From the NCBI GenBank assembly GCA_023133315.1, contig JAGLWR010000018.1, positions 1 to 13,013 of the forward strand: 13,013 nucleotides of DNA, given 5' to 3'. Position 1 is the stretch's first letter. Each line of letters begins with the position of its first letter. Under the pieces are notes generated by a model. It made no database searches and was not told the DNA's origin. It saw nothing but the letters and a program-made list of their open reading frames with translations. The position numbers were made by a program, and so were the translations under genes. This document shows positions 1 through 7,241 of this stretch, in pieces. This DNA is from Methanomicrobia archaeon (GTDB taxonomy: Archaea; Methanobacteriota_B; Thermococci; Methanofastidiosales; B48-G16).

Positions 1-796
1 TTATTCTTTTAAATGGAAGCTTGGGATGTTCTATCTCTACTCCAATTTCCTTTAATTCGTTTTTACAGGTTTCGGATAATTTTTCCAGATCGTAAAGGAT
101 GAGGTTCTCCAGAATTTTCATAATGTCTTCTTCATCTTTTATAAACGCCATTTCCAGGTCTATGGCTGTTGACTCATTAAGATGTCTCCTCGTATTGTGT
201 TCCTCTGCCCTGAAATACCATGTAATCTCAAATACTTTATCAAATCCTGCAGCCATCATCATTTCTTTATACAGTTGCGGACTTTGTGACAAATAAGCCT
301 TTTTTTCGAAGTATTGAACAGAAAAAAGTTCGCTCCCCCCCTCGGACGCTGTAGAAATAATTTTTGGCGTGTGAATCTCAATGAAACTTTCCCTCAAAAG
401 GAATTCTCTGGCATATTTCAATAATTCACTTCTTATTTTAAATATATTAAATATTTTCCTTTTCCTCAGGTCTAAAAACCTGTTATCCAGTCTCGTATCC
501 ATCTCCACATCTACTTTTTCTGCGGGGTCAAGAGGCAAGGGTGTCTCAGATTTATTGAGTAGTTTTATTTTTGAGGGCAAGTACTCACATTCAAAATCTT
601 TTGCTTTACTATCCTTTTTTTCACATTCAACTTCAAGTACATCTTCTCTGTTCAGCGTTGATATCATCTTAAAGATATCTTTAGAAACTTTTTTCTTTGG
701 AAGAACTATCTGGTGTAATCCTTCTCTATTTCTTAAAATCAGAAATTTTATCCCTCCCAAATCCCTGATTTCGTGTATCCAACCTCTAAGTAACAT
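1..796 (-). CDS. aspS: Aspartyl-tRNA synthetase, archaeal type (partial, C-terminus outside window)
   Basis: This class IIb aminoacyl-tRNA synthetase charges tRNA with aspartate in the cytoplasm. The 265 visible residues hold the OB-fold anticodon-binding domain (about 1-85), the linker with LDTRLDNRFLDLR (about 99-111), motif 1 around IEIHTPKI (139-146) and motif 2 FRAEEHNTRRHLNE (195-208). The remaining catalytic core with motif 3 lies beyond the left edge. The protein starts directly at RGWIHE, so it lacks roughly 18 residues that I recall at the start of Thermococcus AspRS. An in-frame GTG at 805-803 would add three residues and overlap the upstream stop. The ATG at 796 is preceded by a GAGTGATC-like ribosome site. 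His8 replaces the Trp that marks strictly Asp-specific archaeal enzymes, so this may be a non-discriminating AspRS that also charges tRNA-Asn. It lies 5 bp behind the KH gene, in one transcript. The family is certain; specificity is inferred. Confidence 0.96.
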   Translation of the reverse strand, partial: MLLRGWIHEIRDLGGIKFLILRNREGLHQIVLPKKKVSKDIFKMISTLNREDVLEVECEKKDSKAKDFECEYLPSKIKLLNKSETPLPLDPAEKVDVEMDTRLDNRFLDLRKRKIFNIFKIRSELLKYAREFLLRESFIEIHTPKIISTASEGGSELFSVQYFEKKAYLSQSPQLYKEMMMAAGFDKVFEITWYFRAEEHNTRRHLNESTAIDLEMAFIKDEEDIMKILENLILYDLEKLSETCKNELKEIGVEIEHPKLPFKRI

Positions 797-801
797 TTTG
801 A

Positions 802-1305
802 TCACTCAAATACTGTTTTTATATTTTTTTTTGTTATTTTTCTTATTACGTTTTCAACTATCGATATTTCTGCGGGCATCTTGTCTTTTGATATTTTATC
901 TATTCTTATTCTATTTATTATTTCTCCAGATACGGGATAAACGATGTCTATCCCACTTATTCTGGCAGGATAAATTAACTCATCTACAAGGTTTTTCAGA
1001 TCGTCCGTATCTCCTATGACCCTTATTCTTTTGTTAAACTTTCTTCTCAGTATTCTAATAATTTTTCCTCCTTTACCTATTACGCTTCCGACGTCTCCTT
1101 TACCAACAATCATTACTATTAACCCACCGGATTCAACAGATTTTTTAAATGTTATATCACCAAGATTGTAATTCCTGTTAATATTATACAGTGTTCTGGC
1201 TAACTCTATATCTAAATTTGTTATTTCCTCTTTTTTTAACTTCTCCTTACATACCTTACAGAGTGTGTTACTTCTAAGGCATGTGTCGCAAATAGGCATT
1301 TTCAT
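802..1305 (-). CDS. NusA-like KH-domain protein with N-terminal Cys4 zinc finger
   Basis: This is a 167-residue predicted RNA-binding protein. The N-terminus carries two CxxC pairs (Cys6, Cys9, Cys16, Cys19), probably one zinc site. A NusA-type KH domain follows, with its GxxG loop at GKGG (77-80) inside VGSVIGKGGKIIRILRRKF. The rest (about 95-167) is a basic mixed alpha/beta region. I recall proteins of this layout, annotated as NusA-like or KH-domain proteins, next to aspS in methanogens. The molecular role is not established; RNA binding in transcription or translation is inferred from the KH fold. An in-frame GTG at 1314 would extend it, but GGTGG at 1315-1311 lies five bases before the ATG at 1305 and overlaps that GTG, so 1305 is the better start. 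It is the first gene of the minus-strand pair and shares a divergent intergenic region with the lipoprotein gene. Confidence 0.9.
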   Translation of the reverse strand: MKMPICDTCLRSNTLCKVCKEKLKKEEITNLDIELARTLYNINRNYNLGDITFKKSVESGGLIVMIVGKGDVGSVIGKGGKIIRILRRKFNKRIRVIGDTDDLKNLVDELIYPARISGIDIVYPVSGEIINRIRIDKISKDKMPAEISIVENVIRKITKKNIKTVFE

Positions 1306-1341
1306 CTTTGCCACCTGTAGTTTTATATTTTATTGAGATAA

Positions 1342-1360
1342 GCATATAAAAAATTTTTCT
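1342..1360 (-). promoter_or_regulatory. TATA/BRE-like promoter of the KH-aspS operon
   Basis: Read on the minus strand, an A-rich element AGAAAAA is followed by TTTTTTATATG, a BRE-plus-TATA arrangement. Transcription starting about 25 bases downstream would begin near 1320, just before the GGTGG ribosome site. This is motif-based only. Confidence 0.5.
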
Positions 1361-1396
1361 ATCTCTTGGAAATATAGCTTTGCGAATCCAATTGAC

Positions 1397-1414
1397 CGAA
1401 AGGTTTTTATATAA
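1397..1414 (+). promoter_or_regulatory. BRE/TATA promoter of the lipoprotein-Yip1-wHTH operon
   Basis: CCGAAAGG followed by TTTTTATATAA is a good match to an archaeal BRE plus TATA box. A start site about 25 bases downstream falls near 1435, leaving a leader of about 30 bases before the ATG at 1466 that contains AGGTG (1456-1460). The divergent minus-strand promoter lies about 45 bp away, so the two operons share a compact control region. Confidence 0.6.
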
Positions 1415-1465
1415 GTAGTTAGTTTTTGTGTATATGAAAACTAAGTGTTTAGAAAAGGTGATGCT

Positions 1466-2161
1466 ATGATAAAAAAAATTTGTATAGTAGGGCTTGTGAT
1501 ATGCTGTGTAATCCTCAGCGGATGCACAATTAGGACGAAAAACGGAGATTTGTACATAAACGTTGACGATAGAAGGGAAACAAAGACGTACCATTCTGTA
1601 GAAAAACAGCTGCTCGATAAAGATACATTCTGGATAGAGATAGACGTAGGAGATGTAGATATCGGTCTTTCCAGTGAATCTCTCTACGATCTCTCTACAA
1701 TAGTGAAGTACAGGAAGGGAGATTCTCCTAAAGCCCCAAAAATAGATGTTTTGAGGGATAAAATACGATTTTCTGTGGATGTTGGCAAGATAAGTGGTAC
1801 GATAGCAGAGAGTTTTAATGCTGTAAAGCTTGAGATGGGTGTAGGAGATGCAGAGCTTTTCTTGAGTTCTGGAAGTTTTGAAAATATAGATGTTGATATG
1901 GGGGTAGGAAATGTGGATGTATTCCTCCCTGAAAAAGGTGAGGGAACGGTGATCGTAGAAGTGGGCACAGGAAATGTAAAAATTGTGGTATCTAAAAATA
2001 CAGGATATCTGCTCCACTACGACGTGGGCATAGGTGCCTTTTCTATCAATGTAGAGAATAGCATGATAGAAAAAGGGACGGTTAGAATAAACCCAGAGAA
2101 GGAGGTAACATACGAAATCTGGGTAGAAATTGGAATAGGACATATAGAGGTGAGCGAATGA
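1466..2161 (+). CDS. Predicted lipoprotein with tandem glycine-punctuated beta repeats (DUF4097-like)
   Basis: This is a 231-residue exported protein. A hydrophobic N-terminal segment ends in the lipobox LSGC (17-20), so Cys20 is the likely lipidated residue that anchors it outside the membrane. From about residue 55 to the end there are some seven units of about 20 residues built on the pattern hydrophobic-x-hydrophobic-x-x-G-x-G-x-x-x-hydrophobic. Examples are IDVGDVDI, MGVGDAELFL, MGVGNVDVFL, VGTGNVKIVV, VGIGAFSI and IGIGHIEV. Such regular spacing predicts a single-sheet beta-solenoid like the DUF4097 or 'toast-rack' group; that assignment rests on pattern alone. The ATG at 1466 is preferred over one at 1445 because AGGTG precedes it by five bases and the signal peptide begins cleanly there. 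Its last four bases (ATGA) overlap the next gene. No enzyme motif is visible; a structural or sensory envelope role is inferred. Confidence 0.85.
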   Translation: MIKKICIVGLVICCVILSGCTIRTKNGDLYINVDDRRETKTYHSVEKQLLDKDTFWIEIDVGDVDIGLSSESLYDLSTIVKYRKGDSPKAPKIDVLRDKIRFSVDVGKISGTIAESFNAVKLEMGVGDAELFLSSGSFENIDVDMGVGNVDVFLPEKGEGTVIVEVGTGNVKIVVSKNTGYLLHYDVGIGAFSINVENSMIEKGTVRINPEKEVTYEIWVEIGIGHIEVSE

Positions 2162-2817
2162 AATTTGTAGATAGAGTAAAAAATGTGATTTTTTCACCCA
2201 GGGCTGCGTTTCAGAATATACTTGCAGAAGGATTTTCTATGACGGAGCCTGTGGGAATAATTCTTGGAATAAGCTTTATTAACGCACTTCTTTTCGGAAT
2301 AGGACTTATTCGGGGCTCTAATGTGGTTGCCGATTTTCTTTCCGAAAGGGTACATATATACCCTGATGTTGTGCATTGGGAGATCGATATTTCCGGATTT
2401 ACAGGGTTCATACTCGCGATAGCTGTAGGAGTAGCTGTAGTATACACGATATACTCTCTCGTCCCATGGATTATCACTGCGGGGATAGGCCACATAACAG
2501 CAAAACATGTGTTCAAGGGTCTGGGCGATTTTGAGTCCCTTTTATGCACGTTTGGATACTCACACATTGCTGCGCTCTCTTATACCTTCGGGCTTGTGGT
2601 ATTTGTTCTCGCTCCCGTGACGGGATTCTTTGTACTCATCGCAATGGGCATAGCTCATTTCCTCTGGTCTATCGTTCTGAGAACGTTAGCGGTGAGCGAG
2701 GTATATGGACTGGATACAGGGAGATCATTTCTCTGCGTGATAGTGCCGCATCTGCTCCTGCTGGTATTTGGTCTCTTGATGTCGGGAATCCCATTTTTCT
2801 TCTTTAAGTGGTATTAA
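2158..2817 (+). CDS. Yip1-family-like integral membrane protein
   Basis: This is a 219-residue membrane protein. A short cytoplasmic start resembles the Yip1 opening: basic residues, then FSPRAAFQNIL (12-22), before the first span (about 31-52). Further hydrophobic spans lie at about 80-110 (probably two, with a Pro-Trp break), 136-172 (two) and 190-215. This gives five or six in total, as in archaeal Yip1 domains. The loop at 53-78 between span 1 and span 2 is polar. Prokaryotic Yip1 proteins have no settled function, so none is claimed. The start codon overlaps the stop of the lipoprotein gene (ATGA), and its own stop overlaps the next start (TAATG). The three genes are therefore probably co-translated, which suggests a working link with the surface lipoprotein and the regulator. 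Confidence 0.8.
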   Translation: MKFVDRVKNVIFSPRAAFQNILAEGFSMTEPVGIILGISFINALLFGIGLIRGSNVVADFLSERVHIYPDVVHWEIDISGFTGFILAIAVGVAVVYTIYSLVPWIITAGIGHITAKHVFKGLGDFESLLCTFGYSHIAALSYTFGLVVFVLAPVTGFFVLIAMGIAHFLWSIVLRTLAVSEVYGLDTGRSFLCVIVPHLLLLVFGLLMSGIPFFFFKWY

Positions 2818-3476
2818 TGGTATCGATATCGAAAAGAGACACGCTGAAGGCAATGGCAGCACTATATTCTCTGACAAACGAGACGAGGTTAAAGATAATT
2901 GAACTCCTCCTTCAAAGATACAGAGTAGGGATGACCCCTTCTGCAATAGCTAAGGTACTGGATCTGAGCTTACCGACTGTCACAAAGCACCTTGAGATAC
3001 TTGAAGAGGCAGGACTGGTAAACTATGTCTATACAAGGGGCGGCACCCCTTCCAAGCTGTATAAGATAACAGATCTGTACCTTACTATTCAGATAGATCT
3101 CTCAAAGTTTGTAAAAGCGTTCAATAGATCGGAATTGGAACGAATGGCTGCTAATTATGTACAGAAAAAAATGGAAACTAACTTGCCCAGGAACATTACG
3201 ATAAATGACATAAAAAGTGCTCTAAAGACAGATCAAGACACAGCATATGTCGTGTACGAGTACGTTAATGAAAAGAAGATCGATCTCATAGTAAAACCAA
3301 TAGCGTCAATGATCCTGGATGTTCTAGAGAGAGAAGACAAAAAAAGTGTGAGTATACAGGAATTGAAAGAGATAAATGCAGACGAATACTGGATAGAGAT
3401 TGCGTGCAGACACATTCAGAATAAGGGCATATACACGTACAGAAATAAAGAGCTTGTGAGAGTGGAAATCGAGTAA
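2817..3476 (+). CDS. ArsR-like winged-helix transcriptional regulator with uncharacterised C-terminal domain
   Basis: This is a 219-residue DNA-binding protein. Residues 9-83 form a typical ArsR-type winged helix: ALYSLTNETRLKIIELLL opens helix 1-2, LSLPTVTKHLEILEEAGLV (50-68) is the helix-turn-helix with its recognition helix, and YVYTRGGTPSKLYKI (70-84) is the wing. Residues 95-219 are mostly helical and charged, and I do not recognise them. They are too long for a plain ArsR protein (usually near 100 residues), so they are probably a dimerisation or ligand domain. No Cys pair or His cluster marks a metal site. The ATG at 2817 overlaps the TAA of the Yip1-like gene; an upstream GTG at 2808 is less likely. 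As the last gene of the envelope operon it may regulate that operon. A T-rich terminator follows. Confidence 0.85.
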   Translation: MVSISKRDTLKAMAALYSLTNETRLKIIELLLQRYRVGMTPSAIAKVLDLSLPTVTKHLEILEEAGLVNYVYTRGGTPSKLYKITDLYLTIQIDLSKFVKAFNRSELERMAANYVQKKMETNLPRNITINDIKSALKTDQDTAYVVYEYVNEKKIDLIVKPIASMILDVLEREDKKSVSIQELKEINADEYWIEIACRHIQNKGIYTYRNKELVRVEIE

Positions 3477-3490
3477 TCCTAAAAGATTTA

Positions 3491-3527
3491 ATTTTTTTCT
3501 TTTTTCCGATTATTATATTTTTTTCTT
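3491..3527 (+). terminator. Oligo-T terminator after the wHTH gene
   Basis: Fifteen bases past the stop codon lie T7-C-T6 and then a further T7, with no strong hairpin. This is the oligo-T form expected of archaeal intrinsic termination. It overlaps the TATA candidate for the next operon. Confidence 0.5.
3508..3520 (+). promoter_or_regulatory. TATA-like element upstream of mre11
   Basis: GATTATTATATTT gives a TATA core centred near 3516, predicting a start of transcription near 3541, only about nine bases before the ATG at 3550. A second weaker element, CTTTAAAG (3640-3647) preceded by CGAAACC, is centred about 26 bases before the ATG at 3670 and could give a leaderless message for the shorter protein. 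The sequence alone does not decide between them. Confidence 0.4.
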
Positions 3528-3669
3528 AAATCTTATCTTCTCATTCTCTATGCAACTTATTGAATCTCTCTGCATAAAAAATTTTTCTTCATACAGAAAA
3601 GATCGGAAAAACTGTGGAGTACAACACCAGTTTCGAAACCTCTTTAAAGATAAACCTCCCAAAGAAGAT

Positions 3670-4734
3670 ATGATTGTTCACACCGCAGACTCTCATCTGG
3701 GGATCACACGATACTTTAAAATAGACCCCGAAACAGGATTGAATATTCGTCTCCTGGATTTCTGTTATGCGTTCAGGGAAGTTATAGATTTTGTGGTAGA
3801 GAACAAGCCTGAACTCTTTTTGATATCAGGAGATCTATTCGATAAGGTCAATCCAACAAATTTTACCAGAAAATTTGTTCAAAAAGAATTTTTCAGAGTC
3901 TCTGAACTCAAAGTAGATACGTTCATAATACCAGGGAATCATGAAACTCCGAGAACGAGGGGTGTAACAAATCCACTGGCACTTTATATGTCTATCCCCC
4001 ATATATTTGTAGGATTAAAGCCGTTTGAGAAAAAGATAGGAGAGTATAAAATATATGGCATTCCCTATACCGAGAATCCGGAAAATCATATAAAAAAACC
4101 TGAAAAAGGGTATAAAAATATTTTAATGCTTCACACAACGGTAGAAGGCTCAAAACTTTCAAGCGAACGATACATGTCGTTTGATGAGAGTTCCATTCTT
4201 CCTTCACAGGTCCCTGAGTATGAATATATTGCGCTTGGACACATCCATAAGTTTCAGATATTAAAAGAAAGATTTGTTTATCCAGGGTCTCTGGAAAGAT
4301 ATGATTTTTCTGAGAGAGATGATGACAAGGGATTTGTCGTTATTGACGAGGACATAGAGTTTGTAAAAACAACAACAAGAGAGATGATCAATTTTGATAT
4401 CTCGTGTGAAAACAAAACAGGATTTGAGATCACGGAGGAAGCGTTGGAAACGCTTGAAGAGGTAGATGAAAAGATAATAAGAGATACACTTGAAGGAAAT
4501 CTGCCTGCAGCCGATAAAAAGAACATAAACTATCAGAAAATCAGGGAAAAGGCAAACTCTGCGTTATATTTTATTTTAAAAGACATGACAACTTCTGAAA
4601 AGATTCCCGATTTTAGAGAAGAAAAACTTCTTTTTTCTCCAAAAAAAGAGCTGAAGAATTATCTTGAAACATCAAACCAATCTTTTGTGTATGAAGCAGG
4701 AACTAAGATTATAGACGAGGTGCGGGGAGTTTGA
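3670..4734 (+). CDS. mre11: Mre11 DNA double-strand break repair nuclease
   Basis: This Mn-dependent phosphodiesterase trims DNA ends in complex with Rad50 to start recombination repair. From the ATG at 3670 it has 354 residues with all the metal-binding motifs in order: D7-x-H9 in TADSHLG, GDLFD (Asp55), GNHE (Asn90, His91), His155 in MLHTTVEG, and GHIH (His191, His193). The C-terminal 130 residues are helical and charged, fitting the capping and Rad50-binding regions. Length is close to short archaeal Mre11 proteins. The reading frame stays open upstream to an ATG at 3550, adding 40 residues. I prefer 3670 because the nuclease fold normally begins within a few residues of the first motif, but neither start has a clear ribosome site. 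The stop overlaps the rad50 start (TTGA). The family is certain; the start is uncertain. Confidence 0.96.
   Translation: MIVHTADSHLGITRYFKIDPETGLNIRLLDFCYAFREVIDFVVENKPELFLISGDLFDKVNPTNFTRKFVQKEFFRVSELKVDTFIIPGNHETPRTRGVTNPLALYMSIPHIFVGLKPFEKKIGEYKIYGIPYTENPENHIKKPEKGYKNILMLHTTVEGSKLSSERYMSFDESSILPSQVPEYEYIALGHIHKFQILKERFVYPGSLERYDFSERDDDKGFVVIDEDIEFVKTTTREMINFDISCENKTGFEITEEALETLEEVDEKIIRDTLEGNLPAADKKNINYQKIREKANSALYFILKDMTTSEKIPDFREEKLLFSPKKELKNYLETSNQSFVYEAGTKIIDEVRGV
4717..4722 (+). promoter_or_regulatory. Ribosome binding site deciding the TTG start of rad50
   Basis: GAGGTG lies eight bases before TTG at 4731. The only nearby ATG (4752) would remove the first beta-strand of the ATPase head, so the uncommon TTG start is supported both by this site and by family conservation. 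Confidence 0.7.
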
Positions 4735-7241
4735 TTATCGAAAAAATATCCATGTACAACTTCAAAAAATACAAAAAAGCGGATATAGATTTCAGAAGGA
4801 GTGTCATGGGCATATTTGGGAACAACGGGGCTGGCAAATCCACAATCTTTGATGGTATAACGTGGGCACTGTATGGGAAAACCCAGGCTACAGAACTCTC
4901 TGGCCTTAATCAGGAAGATCTTATAAGAGATGGAGAAGATCAGATGGGTGTGGAACTTCTTTTTTCTTTGGACGGAAATAAATATAGAGTTTCGAGATAT
5001 CTCGATAAAAGAGGAGTCAATGCTAAGCTATGGATGAATAACAGGGTTCAGGTTACAAAAACGAGGGAAGTTGGAGAGATGGTAGAAAAGATACTTGGTT
5101 TAGACTCCAAAGCGTTTGTGGCATCTTCGTTTATAAGGCAGAAAGAGATAGATCTTCTCAGCTCTAAAAGACCCTCCGAGAGAAGAGGTATCATTAACAG
5201 ACTTTTCAATCTCAAAATCTATGAAAAATTTGAGAAATCTGCCAAAGAAAAGAAAAAAATTGGAGAATTTGAGATAAAGTCCCTTTCTGGAAAAAAAGAG
5301 ATATTTGAAAAAGAGGTAGAACAGGTTAATGTTCTTATCGAAGAGGAAAAAATACTGCAAAAAAAAGTCAGTGAAATTCTCGATGAATACAAGAGCTCCA
5401 AGGCCAATTTGGAGAGGAAAGAGAAAGAACTAAAAATTCTGGAGGAAGAAAAGAGGATATATGATGAAAATCTTAAAAAAAGTGAGGTGTTATCCGAAAA
5501 ACTTAAATCGCAGAAAAAATACTTGGAAGTTCTTAATAAAGATTTAGAATATATAAAGAGTGCGGAGGAAGAATATAAGAAGAAAATCCCGGAATACAAA
5601 AAGTATAAAGAGCTTAAACAATATTTTAAGGAAGTAGAACTGAAAAGAGACACGCATACACGATTGAAAAATCAGTTAAATATTGAAGAGAATACGCTGG
5701 AAACGAGTCTTAAAAATATTGTGTCGAATATAGAAAAGCTGCAGAAAACCATAAGAGATAACACGGACAGGATAAAAAATTTTGAGGAAATGGTAAAAGA
5801 ACTTCCCGAAATCAGAAAAAAAATTAAGCCTTATAAAGAATTAAAACTTAAAATTGGAGAATACGAAGGGGGAATCGAAAAAATAATGAAAAAAGTAAAT
5901 ACCATCGAACAGCACCTGATAAAATACAATACAGAAAAAAATACTCTTTTAAATGATCTCAAGGAGATCGAAGGAGTTGGTATTGGCAAAAAATGTCCTC
6001 TTTGTAAAAGAGAGCTCGATGAGAAACATTATACGACGTTGACATCTGAATATCAAGAAAAAATCAAGGAAAAGGATGCAACTATCTCTCGAATTTCTAG
6101 GACAAAAGAAAAAGCTCTGGAACTTTTAAATGAAAAGAAACAAGAGTTCAATACATTAAAATTAGATCTTCGGAATATAGAGCATCTGCGTGAGAAAGAA
6201 AATGAATTGAGTATCTATGAATCAAATATTACAAGAACAAAAAAAGAAACAGAGAAATTAGAAAATAATACAGAAGAGCTGAAAAAAGAAAAAGAAAAGC
6301 TTATAAGTGAAAAAAATGCAAAAATTGAGAAAATAAAAGGAGATATAAAAGAAATGGGCTTTGAAGAAGAAGAATATGCACGATTAAAAAGAGTACTGGA
6401 AGAAAGAGAAAAAATTGAAAGAGAATTTTCTGCACTTAAGGAAAAAATCTCAAAAAAAGGTGAGATAGAGAATAGAATCTCTGTTCTTAACCAAGAAATA
6501 GAAAAAATTAACGAGTTTCTTCAGGAAGTTTATGATATTTTAGAAAGAAAAAAAGGAGATGCTGAGAAATATGGGGCGTTAAAAAAAGGATTGGGGGACG
6601 TAAGAAAAATACATTTCGAAGTTTCGGAACGATATACCGCAAAATCTACAGAGCTGAAATCTCTTCAAGGAAGAATAGAAGAATTGGAAAGTAAGAAAAA
6701 AGAATTAAAAGATATAGAAATTAAAATAAAGCAGGAAGAGAGAAAGGTGAGGGGGTATTCCATTCTTTCTGAAGCTTTTGCCAGTATACCTGCCAGTATT
6801 CAAAACAGATTAAAACCGAGGATAGCGTTAGAAACATCCCGATTGGTAGATGAGATGACCGAGGGTAAGTACAGTGAGATAGAGCTGGATGAGGATTACG
6901 GGATATTCGTTGGATATGATAATGATGTGTATCCTGTCTCACGATTTTCCGGAGGAGAAAAAGATCTTATAAATCTTTCCCTGAGAATTGCGATCTCGCG
7001 GGTTCTGGTTTCGTTATCATCTGAACATGGATTTTCTCACATACGATCTCTTTTTCTCGATGAAGTTTTTTCAAGTCTGGACTCCGGGAAGAGGCAGACT
7101 CTATTAAAAGCATTGTATAGGTTACAGAACCATTTTGAACAGATATTAATTATCACGCATGTGGAAGATATAAAAACGTCCGTGCCGTATGCTATATATA
7201 TAGAGGAATTGGATGGATATAGTGTTGTGAAGAGTGTTTGA
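4731..7241 (+). CDS. rad50: Rad50 DNA repair ATPase with zinc hook
   Basis: This SMC-like ATPase of 836 residues partners Mre11 in tethering and processing broken DNA ends. The N-terminal half of the head has Walker A GNNGAGKST (30-38) and the Q-loop Gln137 in FIRQKE. A long charged coiled coil (about 165-690) is split by the zinc-hook CPLC (Cys422, Cys425) near its middle, where two Rad50 molecules join through zinc. The C-terminal half has the ABC signature FSGGEK (739-744), Walker B LFLDEV with Asp777 and Glu778, the D-loop SSLD, and the switch His810 in ITHVED. All key residues are present, so it should be active. It starts at TTG, overlapping the mre11 stop by four bases. Its own TGA abuts the ATG of the DUF432 gene, so it sits in a tightly coupled operon. 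Confidence 0.97.
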   Translation: MIIEKISMYNFKKYKKADIDFRRSVMGIFGNNGAGKSTIFDGITWALYGKTQATELSGLNQEDLIRDGEDQMGVELLFSLDGNKYRVSRYLDKRGVNAKLWMNNRVQVTKTREVGEMVEKILGLDSKAFVASSFIRQKEIDLLSSKRPSERRGIINRLFNLKIYEKFEKSAKEKKKIGEFEIKSLSGKKEIFEKEVEQVNVLIEEEKILQKKVSEILDEYKSSKANLERKEKELKILEEEKRIYDENLKKSEVLSEKLKSQKKYLEVLNKDLEYIKSAEEEYKKKIPEYKKYKELKQYFKEVELKRDTHTRLKNQLNIEENTLETSLKNIVSNIEKLQKTIRDNTDRIKNFEEMVKELPEIRKKIKPYKELKLKIGEYEGGIEKIMKKVNTIEQHLIKYNTEKNTLLNDLKEIEGVGIGKKCPLCKRELDEKHYTTLTSEYQEKIKEKDATISRISRTKEKALELLNEKKQEFNTLKLDLRNIEHLREKENELSIYESNITRTKKETEKLENNTEELKKEKEKLISEKNAKIEKIKGDIKEMGFEEEEYARLKRVLEEREKIEREFSALKEKISKKGEIENRISVLNQEIEKINEFLQEVYDILERKKGDAEKYGALKKGLGDVRKIHFEVSERYTAKSTELKSLQGRIEELESKKKELKDIEIKIKQEERKVRGYSILSEAFASIPASIQNRLKPRIALETSRLVDEMTEGKYSEIELDEDYGIFVGYDNDVYPVSRFSGGEKDLINLSLRIAISRVLVSLSSEHGFSHIRSLFLDEVFSSLDSGKRQTLLKALYRLQNHFEQILIITHVEDIKTSVPYAIYIEELDGYSVVKSV

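Noticed and set aside
381..1019. Long plus-strand open frame opposite aspS and the KH gene
   Set aside because: It is antisense to a clear AspRS and KH protein, has a Phe/Ser/Leu-rich translation typical of an AT-rich shadow, and no domain.
1274..2197. 307-codon minus-strand open frame opposite the lipoprotein gene
   Set aside because: The plus strand here has a lipobox, a regular repeat, a promoter and a ribosome site. The minus frame gives an aromatic-rich sequence with no recognisable domain.
5219..5653. 144-codon minus-strand open frame inside rad50
   Set aside because: It is the reverse complement of the charged coiled coil (Glu/Lys codons read as Ser/Phe/Leu), a standard shadow.
5230..6770. 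Apparent A-rich repeats in rad50
   Set aside because: This is the Lys/Glu heptad coding of the coiled coil, not tandem DNA repeats.
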